Position numbers and translations under genes: made by a program
In this document: piece by piece, positions 45,631 to 55,820 of the stretch
How the letters are laid out: every line of letters begins with the position of its first letter
Position numbering within the stretch: the stretch's first letter is position 1
Assembly: GCF_003597395.2 (NCBI RefSeq)
Contig: NC_133773.1
Coordinates: 126,317,454-126,381,453, forward strand
Length of the DNA stretch: 64,000 bases
Source of the DNA: Chelonoidis abingdonii
Lineage: Eukaryota > Chordata > Testudines > Testudinidae
Direction of reading: 5' to 3'
Notes under the pieces: model-generated
Told to the model about the DNA's origin: nothing
What the model saw: the letters and a program-made list of their open reading frames with translations, nothing else
The model's database searches: none

Positions 45631-46397
45631 TGTTGCCCCCGAGAACCTCCAATGACCACAGACTCCGATAAGATACCAAGGCACCCAGCCAGGTTTATTG
45701 TCAAATGAAGCACAGTAATAGTTTCCAGCAGACTCTACAGGGACATACTATGAATATGTGCCCCCTGACAATGGACCGGCTCAGTCAGTGGCGGGACACT
45801 CCACTGCCCCCTAGGCTGGACAAAGACACCGCCCCAGGGATGCATTCTTATACACAGGTACAAACAAGTTACACATCACTCCTGACATATTGAAGTACAA
45901 CCCTTCTATGTTGCAAGGTGCTGCCTCTCACCTTGTACATGTTGGTTTGAACAAAACAACTCTATCCATCATATTACCCTTTTGTCCCTGTGTTTAGGAT
46001 GGGGCAGCTTGTTCCCTGTTGTGTGTGTGGAATGTGCAAGTATTGGAGCGTTCTGTAGGGTGACCAGACAGCAACTGTGAAAAATCGGGACAGGGGGTGG
46101 GAGGTAATAGGAAACTATATAAGAAAAAGACCCAAAAATCAGGACTGTCCCTATAAAATCAGGATATCTGGTCACCCTAGTGTTCGGATATCTAGTGTCC
46201 AGTACCTTTTAGGTATGTATCTTTTTGCAGCATCAGCCCTTTCCTTGCCAGCTTCTGTGATCAGGGCATGCCTCTGGCTCACAGCTTAACTTTGCTTTAT
46301 GTTAGGAAAGTCTTGACCATTACTTTAGTTCAGGCCTTAAGCCTCATACCAGGCCTCTGATATAAGAGATTATGTTTCAGGGCCTCACCTTACTACA
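45631..46397 (-). mobile_element. Endogenous retrovirus-type 3' LTR, reverse orientation
   Basis: Plus strand begins near TGTTGCCCCCGAG and ends CCTCACCTTACTACA (minus: TGTAGTAAGG...). On the minus strand a polyadenylation signal AATAAA lies near 45691-45696 and a TATA-like TATAAG near 45850, in U3-R-U5 order. A purine tract (AAAAAGTGGGGGAA in reverse, 46411-46398) directly precedes it, so this was a 3' LTR with internal sequence once extending to the right. A MITE sits inside it. Confidence 0.82.
46056..46179. mobile_element. Tc1/mariner-type MITE inside the LTR
   Basis: TAGGGTGACCAGACAGC at the left and TATCTGGTCACCCTA at the right form inverted ends with TA at each side, as expected for Tc1/mariner. 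The interior (TTGGGTC/ATCAGGACTGTCCCTATAAA) matches a short turtle family. Confidence 0.88.
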
Positions 46398-47336
46398 TTC
46401 CCCCACTTTTTGTCTTTTTATGGGGAGAATGTTTACCCATCATCCCGGAAAAGCATAATGCATGGACTAAAGACAACCCAGTGAGCTAAATACTGTTATG
46501 TGGTATCTTATTTTACCATCCATACACTTATGCCCCATCTGTCTTTTTAGTTTGCACATTCCCACATACAACTGATAGACAGATTTTATTATCCAATTAT
46601 TTTTTAGTCCCTTATGGCAGGCCTGGGAATGTTGGGCCCGGGACCAGGACCGAGGAATGTAATATTATGATTGAGCCTTAGAGGTACTCCCAAATAATTA
46701 ATATATATGAATAATATAGATATGGCATATATATTGTAGTGTATATGGGCATATATGTATAGTATGTATACATTTAACAATTCTTTTCCAATCTGTGTTG
46801 TAGTTTGGCCCTTGTGGTACTGCAGATAGCAACCCTTTCTACCGCCTCTCCTCACTTCGTCTTTCTTTCTTTGTTTTAAAAGCTAAAAGTTATAGTTTTT
46901 ACAGAAACTTCCAAAAGAAAAGTAATTGAAAACAGAACAAAACAAGAAACAAAAAGAAAACAAGGTAAAAACTTTACTTTAAATAAATCCAGTAAATTAA
47001 TTATTTTAAACCTTCAGGAATGGAACAGCTGGAATTATTCCTAACTTTCTTGAACATATGGTTGCCAAGCAACAGAAATGCACACTCTGCTTCTAATCCT
47101 AACCACTCACTAATATTTGAAACATGGGCTTTTCTTATTTCCATATAGCAGAGTTTTCAAATAATGTTAAACATAAAGTAATCCAAAATTCCTTGTGACT
47201 AAATTAATACAATAAATTTGGCAAATATTAATATTTTTATCAATGCATGATAAAAGCTTTAAAAAAGGTAATAACTTGTTTATTCAAATGTTTAACCCTT
47301 TTTATTTTTTACTTTTGTTTGCCTTATTTTGTACAG
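46398..47336. other. ERV internal remnant then unassigned AT-rich DNA
   Basis: 46398-46411 is the purine tract. To about 46600 could be retroviral internal sequence but no coding is readable. 46690-46790 is TATA/ATAT-rich. Nothing else recognised before the splice acceptor at 47336. Confidence 0.4.
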
Positions 47337-47539
47337 TTACGGCAATCATGTGTGGGAGTCAAAAGCTTCAGTGGCACCCTATGATTGCCAGTGATGGAAT
47401 AAACAGAATATATGACCAGGCCACCTTATGCACCTTGCCAGAGGGCAAGCCAGCTTATGTTGTATGTGCAAAGAAATTATGCCCCTCTGGAATTTGCTAT
47501 GATGAAGATAAGTTGTTTTCCACGTTTCCGAGAGTTTAA
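47337..47539 (+). CDS. Candidate terminal exon of an unknown gene
   Basis: A strong splice acceptor precedes it: a pyrimidine run (47301-47330) and TTTTGTACAG ending at 47336. The exon stays open for 67 codons to a TAA at 47537-47539. It encodes a small cysteine-containing segment with MCGSQKLQWHPMIASDGINR, CTLPEGKPAYVVCAKKLCPS and GICYDEDKLFSTFPRV; six cysteines. The residue mix looks like real protein rather than a chance frame. The frame also runs upstream to an ATG at 47243, but that part is AT-rich and Phe/Leu-rich and looks intronic. I do not recognise the family. No polyadenylation signal was seen close by. It might be a pseudogene exon. Confidence 0.4.
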
Positions 47540-48165
47540 ATCATGATGGGGCTTTTAATTGCTTAATTCTTCCACTGAGGGCATTTTTCTTAGTTTCTTT
47601 TTACTCCAGTACCATGTAATGTTCACTGCTTAGAGGGCTTGCAAGAGATCTGCTTTATTCAGTATCCAGTTTTAAATGGCTATACATAACTATAACAGCT
47701 TCAAAGCATCCCACCCAGCCTCTCTGTCTAGGAAGCTCAACCCTTGAAGACACATTCCCCAATACCTCTCACACAGCTCCAACATGCCCAAGCTTCAGAT
47801 TCTTAAAAGGGTGACACTTTTGTCTGACACATTAATGAATTGAACTCAAAACTCCACTGGAACTTGCTGGTACTAATATATTACTTATAGAACCCTTTTT
47901 GATGGGATTTCTGCTACAAAGAGCCCAGAAAGCTGGAATGCTTCTTATCTCTAAAGTAGGACTGACGACAGGTTTCTTTCCTGCACTAAAACTGGGCACT
48001 GAATCAAGGCTCTACATGATTTTTGCTCCTGCTCTTGCAGGGGAAGGGTGTGGGTGCTGACTAGAAAGTGTTGTCAATTATTCCAGTTTTGGGCTCCATT
48101 TATCTAATTCCTACTAACACTTCTGCAAGAGCCACATTTCCAACAACTATTTCATCATCTAGTAC
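47540..48165. other. No recognised feature
   Basis: Non-coding sequence downstream of the candidate exon; could be its 3' untranslated region. Nothing identified. Confidence 0.4.
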
Positions 48166-48169
48166 CAGA

Positions 48170-48930
48170 TAGAGTCATAGACTTTAAGGTCAGAAGGGAC
48201 CATTATGATCTTCTAGTCTGAAATCCTGCACAATGCAGGCCACAGAATCTCACCCACCCACTCCCGCAACAAACCCCTAACCTATGTCTGAGCCATTGAA
48301 GTCCTCAAATCATGGTTTAAAGACTTCAAGATGCAGAGAATCCTCCAGAAAGTGACCCGTGCCCCACGCTGCAAAGGAAGGCGAAAAAACCCCAGGGCCT
48401 CTGCCAATCTGCCCTGGAAGAAAATTCCTTCACGACCCCAAATATGGTGATCAGCGAAACCCTGAGGATATGGGCAAGACTCACCAGCCAAAGAATTCTC
48501 TGTAGTAACTCAGATACCATCCCATCTAACATCCCATCACAGGCCATTGGGCATATTTACTGCTAATAGTCAAAGATCAATTAATTGCCAAAATTAGGCT
48601 ATCCTATCATACCATCCCCTCCATAAACTTAGTCTTGAAGCCAGATATGTCTTTTACCTCCACTGTTCCCCTTGGAAGGTTGTTCCAGAACTTCACTCTG
48701 ATGGTTAGAAACCTTTGTCTAATTTCAAATTTAAACTTCCTGATGGCCAGTTTACATCCATGGTTGCTTGCTACACCCCAATTTGTGGTTTACATGCAGA
48801 AAGTCTATTCCAAACATTGTTTCTCCTGAAATGCCTCGTTTGTCCAGGAAATCCATCTTGTAGTCAATCTTCTAAATCACAGGTCAGTTGCATTTTTCTG
48901 AGTACTTCTACAGGTCTCTATTGATGGCTA
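48170..48930 (-). mobile_element. CR1 LINE 3' region
   Basis: TCATAGACTTTAAGGTCAGA, AGGGACCATTATGATCTTCT, then CCTCCAGAAAGTGACCCGTG, GGAAGAAAATTCCTTCACGA and GGAAGGTTGTTCCAGAACTT: the long 3' part of a CR1 subfamily in reverse orientation. Open frames in it (48282-48547) are not the reverse transcriptase. Confidence 0.85.
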
Positions 48931-50464
48931 GAAGTCAGAGTAGTCATTTGTAAATTAGTTTCCTTCAAGTCCAGGAGATGAATACAAACGTCACTTCATT
49001 TTTTTTCCTCTCTAGACTTACTATTTTTGTGTCTTAATTGTTTGGGGGCACAAATTTTAATTCAGGTTTATTACCAATTGTGTAAATTGAATGCCAGGCC
49101 AAAGAAGGAGTGTTCAGGTCAAAAGCAGAACATGCACCGTGAGGCGGGGAGGAACGTAGAAACACATAAGAAAGATGAGCTCATCGGGTTCCAGTAACTG
49201 TGCATGACCACAAACTGATCTCTGAAAGCACTCCATGTTTCAGTTGTAGGAAAACTATTTGACTATCTGATCTAGCCATTTATAAAATAATTGGAATCCT
49301 GGTGACTATCCCCTTCCTCAGTCATTAAAACGGTTCTAAACGTAACTGTTTTCTTATGGCCACTCGGAGCTTATAATTAATGTGTGGGTAATGGGACAAG
49401 TTTATGATGCTGTTCAGCATTAAAAGCACACTGTTGCGTTAAATGTGCAATTCTGTTTTGAAAAGTGAGACCTTTGGAGCTCAACAGATCTGATCCCTGT
49501 TGGTATTCAGAGTCATAAGCACTGACTTCCAGTGATAAAAACAAGATTTTACTGCTCTTTACTCCTGGTTGCACTGCAGAGCCAACAGCTAAAGGGAATT
49601 TGAGCTGGAGTTCATTCTTCATGGCATAGTGTCAACAGGATTGCTTACTACATTCCACCAGTTACACCTGTGCAAATCAAAGCAAGGCAATGAAGTTGTA
49701 CAAGTATCAATGAGGGCATAATTTGGCCTGTAGAACTTTTATTACCGGTGATGATACGCAGCACAGAAAGAATCCAGCAAGACTTTCTGAACTCGGGTTG
49801 AATTTGTAGGTCATGTAGTTAGAAAAACATTTTGTATTTTCCAATAGAGCATATCTGATATGCAATCCAGATCACACATGGAACTCCACATCGCTATTTT
49901 CACAGTCACAATTCAGGAAAAAAATGAACTTTAAAAATCATGGGCCTTATTCTAACATCACGTACATTGGGGTTACACAGACGTGACCGACTTAAGTGGA
50001 ATTATTCCTGATTTACATGAGTGTGAAATTAGAATCTATTCACAATATATTTCCAAAATATTCCTTGCCTAATCTACAGATAATACCTTAGTTTATTAAA
50101 AGATTAAAAATATCAGTTTACATACTATGCTATTTAGTTTTCCTATTTTCCAGTTAAAATAAACTAGCTAGTTCTGTTTCTAGTTAATCACTTTCTATTT
50201 TTCATGTATTATGACACCGCTGCACTATTTGGGTGGCAAACATTGCAGGGGAACATTTAGTATTTAAAAATAACTTTTATTTGATCTTTTAATTTCATGG
50301 TAACATTTCCATTGGTCAGATTTTGAAAATAATTGACCTTTTTACAAAATCTATATTTGGGCTAAATTTGATTGTGTCCCTTTGACACCCTGCTGCACAT
50401 GGTAGTCATCACAAAGGTGTATAGTGATCTCTAGTTCAGATTTTGAGTTGAGGCTAAAAAGACA
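48931..50464. other. Mostly unrecognised
   Basis: 49940-50035 (TTATTCTAACATCACGTACATT, GGAATTATTCCTGATTTACA) resembles an old amniote repeat. An 81-codon minus frame (49377-49622) has no recognisable content. Confidence 0.4.
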
Positions 50465-50523
50465 TAGCCAGATTAGAAAGTTACTTGCCGTATGGTAACT
50501 GGAGGTGCTTTGAGATGCATGGT

Positions 50524-51966
50524 TGTGATGGAATATACCCTGGGTTCACATTCTCCACAGTATTGTAATAATGTTTGTACAAGGTATCATTTGAGGTATC
50601 ATTTCAAAACGTATAATTTGCTGATCAATACTATCATGGCAAAATGCACATAGCAGTGTTATATGGGAAGTTATAAACATAAGATGAGATCATGACTAAA
50701 ATTATATTTTGTCAGTAAGTCTGGGGTGTGGCCAAACCAGTTCCTCAGAGACAAAGGGCAGACTGATGCCTCAGCCAGATGTAAACAATGCTGATGAACC
50801 ATTACTTGCTAAGTGGCCATTCTTTGGCAGGAAAGGGGGCAAGGGCAAAAAGTCTACATCTCAGGCTATGTCTACACTGAAAACCTTACAAAAGCACAGC
50901 TGAGCTGCTGCAACTGTGCTGTTGTAAGGTGTGCTATGTAGCCGCTCTGTATCGCCAGGAGAGATCTCTTCCAGAGACAAAATAAAACCACCTCCAATGA
51001 GGGGAAGGTAGCTTCGTCATCAGGAGTGTGGCTCCTGCTGCCGAAGCATTGTCCACACCAGTGCTTTTCATCATTAAAACTTTTGTCATTCAGGGGGGTG
51101 TTTTTTCACACCCCTGAGTGACAAAAGTTTTAACAACGAAAGTGCCAGTGTAAACAAAACCTTACTACAGAAACGGGTAGAGTTTCCTTCCACACAGACT
51201 GCCTGGTGCCTTTCTCCCAGCTGGAAATGCTTCTCAAAGTGGGGACAGGACTATAAAAAAAAAGGGCAGACATCCCAATACACCCCTCCTCTCTCTCCCT
51301 GTCTGTCTCTGGCATTGCACCTAAGCAGACACAGGAAAACTGCCATTGGACTTGGGGGTAGGGGATCCTGATCTGACAGTGTGGTCAGTAATCTGCTGAA
51401 AGCATGCGGTGAGAAAACTTTGCTTTTAATCTAATTTAATTTGTTAAATTAGGTTACTGGTGCCTATTTTATTTTTCTTGTAATCATTTCTGACTTTTAT
51501 GCCTCATTATTTGCATTAGCTTAAAATTTCTCTCTTTGTAGTTAATAAACCTGTTTTGTTCTTTCCTCTAATTCAGTGTATTTTAGTTGAAGTGTCTGGA
51601 TAACTATTTTAAAAAAATAAGATGGCATATTATTCCCTTAAAGGAATAACAGACAATATATTTGTATTTTCCAGGAGAGGGCTGGGCAGTATGGGACATA
51701 CATTTCTGGGGGGAAATCCAGGACTGGGGCTATGTTGGGGTCACCTGCAGTATAACCAAGGCTGGTGAGAGCCAAGGTGTGGCTGGCTGGCTGGTTGTAG
51801 CGCACACACTCCCAACATAGCTGGGAGTGACTTACATGCTGGAGGCTGTTTGTGAGCAGTCCATGTTGGAGGTTACAGCAGCAAGGCATTGTAATCGGCA
51901 CTCCAGGTCATAGGGGAGAGGTGACACTACTACGCATTATTCTGGATTGTGCCCTGCTATGTCACA
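50524..51966 (+). mobile_element. Solo LTR (about 1.1 kb plus MITE) in DIRS-B terminal repeat
   Basis: Starts TGTGATGGAATATACCCTGG and ends GCCCTGCTATGTCACA. A TATA box (TATAAA, 51252-51257) and AATAAA (51544-51549) set plus orientation. Flanks ATGGT (50519-50523) and GAGGT (51967-51971) are a weak 5-bp duplication. DIRS terminal sequence (GAGATGCATGGT / CCCTATCTGTACTCCAC) continues across it. Contains a Harbinger MITE. I recall this LTR as a common turtle family. Confidence 0.8.
50864..51161. mobile_element. Harbinger-type MITE inside the solo LTR (298 bp)
   Basis: GGCTATGTCTACACTGA at the left; GGTTTTGTTTACACTGGC in reverse complement at the right; flanks TCA (50861-50863) / TTA (51162-51164). 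An internal inverted repeat at about 51076-51134 (AAAACTTTTGTCATTCAGGG with CCCTGAGTGACAAAAGTTTT) forms a hairpin. LTR sequence resumes on both sides. Confidence 0.88.
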
Positions 51967-52379
51967 GAGGTCCCTATCTGTACTCCACGGTGGATACACT
52001 GACATCCCATGTGCCCAGAGTTGGAGCATTCTTGACAGCAATGTCTGTTGGTCCACACATGCACCCTCACTCTCCTCATGCTTCCAACATAAAGGGTGGA
52101 GCAGATCGACCACCTCTCCAGTTCTTTTCTACTGCAAATCCAGGTAAGATCTGAAGCAGAGGGGAAGGAAGGAAGGTACATAATGACCACATATCTAGAA
52201 GAACTTCCACTTACCATGAGATAAGTAACTTTCTCTTCTTCTTCAAATGCTGGTGTCTATGTGTATTCCACTGCTGGTGATTGACAAGCAGTACTCAAGT
52301 AGGAGGAGGGTGCAAGGATGCAGACGGCTGGGCTGTTCGAAGGACCGCTGTCCAAAAGGATGCATCAGTAAAGGAATCC

Positions 52380-53260
52380 AGCACTTAATCATAATATCTT
52401 GCAAATGTATGGATAGACTTCCATGTAGCTGCTTTGCAAATGTCAAGTAGGGGTACTTCTTGAAGCGATACCACTGAAGTAACTTGTGGTCTTGTAGAAT
52501 GAGCTTTCACTCCAGTTGACAGCAGAATGGGATACAACTCAAAATCCACGTAGAGATCCTCTGGGATTATATAGCCTGACCTTGGACTCTTTCTGCTATA
52601 GCGATAAACAATCTGGTAATTTTCTGAAGGCTTTGTCCTTTGCAGGTGAAAGACTAAGACTATTCACATGTTGAGGGACTGAAGTCTCTCCTCTCCTCTT
52701 CAGATATGTTCAGTTGCAGAAAAAATATAGGTAAATGCATTACTGGTTCAGGTAAAACTCCAAAACTACTTTGGTGGTGAACTTCGGATGTAAATGTATG
52801 GAGACTTGTCTTTATGGAATATGGTGTAAGGCAGATCCTCCATCAGTGTCCTGAGCTCATCTAATCTTCTAGCTGAGGTGATGGCCACAGGAAATGCAAC
52901 TTTCATAAATAGGAGAGACATGGAACATGTAACTGGTTCAAAGGGAAGCTTAGTGAGTTCTGAAAGAGCAAGGTTTAAGTCCAGTTGAGGAATAGGTTTC
53001 CTTACTGGCAGAAAGGTTCTGATTAGGCCTTTCCAGAAACTGCTACTCAGTGGATAAGCAAAAATTGGAGTATCAATGTGAAGGTGGGTGGTAAACACTG
53101 ATTGTTGACAGGCAGACTCCTAAAGAGTTGACAGAGAAATCAGCTGTTTTGAGAGAGAGAAGATGGTCTAAAATAAGGGGACTATCTACTGACTCTGGGA
53201 ATGCAAGTTTTGCTGTGCCTAGATGGAGAAATGCTTCTCCTTGGCTAAATAGCATTTCCT
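52380..53260 (-). pseudogene. DIRS-B tyrosine recombinase
   Basis: From the right: FSVNSLGVCLSTISVYHPP (about 53140-53080), FWKGLIRTFLPVRKPIPQ then LDLNLALSELTKLPFEPVT (53035-52935), KVAFPVAITSARRLDELRTL (52900-52840) with the SARR motif containing the first catalytic arginine, then PYTIFHKDK. The C-terminal part reads HSTRPQVTSVVS and IHTFARYYD (about 52420-52395) with the terminal tyrosine. One 110-codon stretch is open; others contain stops. Confidence 0.8.
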
Positions 53261-53479
53261 GATTAAATCTTTTCTGCTATTAGTGAGGATGTTTTGTACG
53301 GCTTCAGAGCATGAACATTCTAGATGTGATGCCCTCCAAAAAATAAGCCTCGAGATGGAGTGCTTGGTGGTTCGGATCCTTGATTCTGCACTTCTCCTGG
53401 GTCAGGAGGCTGGGAAAAGACTGAATGTTGATCATCCAATTCCATGGGGTGACCGCTTCGTCACACAAGGGAATAGATC

Positions 53480-54160
53480 ATGCTCCTCCCTGTTTGGTGT
53501 AATGGTTGTCATATTGTCCAACATTATGAGTACCTGGTGACACTGGATGAATGGAAGAAAGAATTTTCAAGCTTCTTGGACTGCCTGTAATTTCAGACCA
53601 TTGACATACACCCTGGCCTCTCAGGGTGTCCAACTGCCTTGTGCCATGTGGTTGTCCTTGTGGATTCCACAGCTTAGGAGGGAGGCATCTATAATGACTG
53701 CCCTGTCTGATGAGGGGCAAAGGAAAGGAATGCCTACACATACGTAAAGGGGATTTTTCCACTGCAGTAGAGAGAACGTTATCTTGGTGGGAATTGTTAC
53801 TATGGTATTCATGGACTGTTTGTTTGGTAAGTAAACTGTTTGAAGCCATGCCTGCAGGAAATGAAGGTAGAGTCTGGTGAACAGCATAACATAAATGCAT
53901 GAAGCCATATGTCCAAGAAGAAAAAGACATACTCTCAGTGGTGTTCAAGGGCTGCACAATGAGGTTGTTTGTTGCTTGGAATCTGTCCATCAGTAACTAA
54001 GCTCTTGGCATGAGTGAATCTAGAGTTGCGATGATGAAGTCTATGGTCTGTGTCGGAGTGAGGACATACTTTTGTAAGTTTATGCTGACCCCTAGGGAAG
54101 ACGGGAGCTGAAGCATTACCAAGTCAACTCCATGGTATCAATCTTTGCTGTCTTAGGGAT
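53480..54160 (-). pseudogene. DIRS-B RNase H and reverse transcriptase tail
   Basis: LGVSINLQKYVLTPTQTIDF and IIATLDSLMPRA (about 54100-54005) is the end of the reverse transcriptase region; then MDRFQATNNLI (53990), YLHFLQAWLQTVYLPNKQSM (about 53850), VCVGIPFLCPSSDRAVIIDA and GIHKDNHMAQGSWTP (to 53621) from RNase H. Several frameshifts move it between three frames. Confidence 0.78.
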
Positions 54161-54179
54161 AGGGATGCATGTGGTTAGA

Positions 54180-55700
54180 GTATGCCAGAGTGCTCTAGCT
54201 GGTTCCAGAATGGCTTTGCTAACAGGAAGCACCATTTGGCTGTTCCTGGAAGGTTGTATGATGCCCAAAAGTTTATATTGTGGATCACTCTAGGGAGATC
54301 TGGAGCTCCTCTGGAACCCTGCACAAAAGTTCCTGGAACTGCTTATGGTCATCTGCGAGGAAAGGGGATATTGGAATGACCTCTTCATCCAGAGATCATG
54401 AGGATAATTTTGTCAGTACCAGCAGAACCACTGGATCTGGCTCGTAAGAAGGAGGTAAGAAGAATCAAAGGGGATTGTGGAGGTCCCCATGGAACCTGCA
54501 GTTCCAAGTGCTGAGGTGGAGGTTGGTTACAGATAGGTCCAGGTCCCTGTCTAGGTGGTTCAGAGTTCACTGAGAAAGATCCAGAACTGGCTATCAGCAG
54601 TAGCGTCGGCTCCACAAGAGGGAAACCTTGGCTGATAGATGGAATGGGGGACTGACTTGTCATAACTTGCATCTCTTGGTGGAGTCAGGATCTCTCTGAT
54701 GAAGGAAGAACCTGATAGCAATGGAGATTGGGGATCAGGGAGAGCAAAAACATCCTCTGGTGTAGCACATGTCTCTGATCCTCCTGGAGTGCAAAGGGTC
54801 CTGTCCTCCTTAACCAACAGAGCCAGAGCAGTTAAACTTTGTGTCACTGTCAGGCAAGGCAGTGCTGGAACTGTTGGTGGTTGAAGCTCTTCATGGTTGC
54901 CTTCTGTCGGTGCCATCGGTTCCTGGTATTTGGGTTTAACTGGTATCTTTGCCGCTGGTGCACAGTCCAGTACCAATGGAGTCCTGGATTTATGGGTTTT
55001 CTTGTCATGACCCTGAGACTTAGAATGTTATAAGACCTCATGGGCTGAGCAGGAAGATTTGCTTGACTAGGCAGGGTCAGATCTGACTTCTTTGAAGTGG
55101 ACTTAGAGGAAGATCTGCTTTTGTATTTCTGAGACCTTTCCCTGCACAGATGCTGGAGCTAGGGGTGCTGTGGATGCGGCAGCACTCCCTGATTTGAAGT
55201 GGTTTCCATCATATGCAGGGTTTACAGTTTTGTTCAAAGGATTTCAACACTCCCACTGTACAAATTGTTCCAGCACCTATGGTTCTCTGCCATTCTGACA
55301 AGATCCCAACAAGGTAGGAGGCCAGTGAGTAGATTCTCTTGTTCCTAAGTCAGATCTCATGGCAGGAGGTGCACTCCTTGACTCAGTCTCATGTATGGCG
55401 GATTGTTCCCTGGCCTGTGTCCGGGTGTGGCCTCATGGCTTTCTTCATGAGGTGCTTTTTGAGTCAAAACTCCCACACCACATGGGTACAACTGGGGAAA
55501 GAGTGGCAGATACTGTACATTGCCATGATGTGGCCTTCCTCAAGGCAGCACAGGCAGTGTCAATGGTCATTGCTGGCCAAGAAGCAGCATGGGCAAGAAA
55601 CACAGGTTTTGAAGAAGGCTGGCATTCTGGACATAGTCCAATTCCCTTAACAGGGTGGTGGTGGGGGAATTCCCTGGGATGGGAAAGTTATGTAACTATG
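54180..55700 (-). pseudogene. DIRS-B gag-like ORF
   Basis: From the right a cysteine-bearing start with EEGHIMAMYSICHSFPSCTH (about 55540-55480), a Ser/Lys-rich middle (55140-55050), a 138-codon Pro-rich open frame (54976-54560) and ADDHKQFQELLCRVPEELQI (about 54355-54300). The last matches the DIRS gag block shared with DIRS-C (DEFKQFQDL). The gag stops early at the deletion near 54160. A MITE sits at 55149-55280. Confidence 0.68.
55149..55280. mobile_element. Short hAT-like MITE in DIRS-B gag
   Basis: GATGCTGGAGCTAGGGGTGC at the left and TTGTTCCAGCACCTAT at the right (reverse complement ATAGGTGCTGGAACAA). The interior TGAAGTGGTTTCCATCATAT and CAGGGTTTACAGTTT matches a small turtle family. 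Boundaries approximate. Confidence 0.65.
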
Positions 55701-55820
55701 GCACTATAAAACTTAGCTAAAAACTATAGAGTAAAGATTCTAAACTATTTACTATATATATAGTGCATGCATACCCACAGGGGACTACACATAGGGACGA
55801 GCACTTGAAGGAAAAAAAAA

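Larger units (their letters stand above)
50465..55820 (-). mobile_element. DIRS-B: internally deleted DIRS retrotransposon
   Basis: Minus-strand order: 5' terminal repeat (55815-55720), gag (55700-54200), an abrupt join into the C-terminal end of reverse transcriptase (about 54160-54000), RNase H (53990-53480), tyrosine recombinase (53255-52380) and 3' terminal repeats (52290-50465). Most of the reverse transcriptase, including YLDD, is deleted. CTTCAAATGCTGGTGTCTAT (52242-52261) and, inverted, CTTCAAGTGCTCGTCCCTAT (reverse of 55807-55788) are inverted terminal repeats as in DIRS. A further, direct copy (GGTGCTTTGAGATGCATGGT...) at 50502 is interrupted by a solo LTR. Confidence 0.78.
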
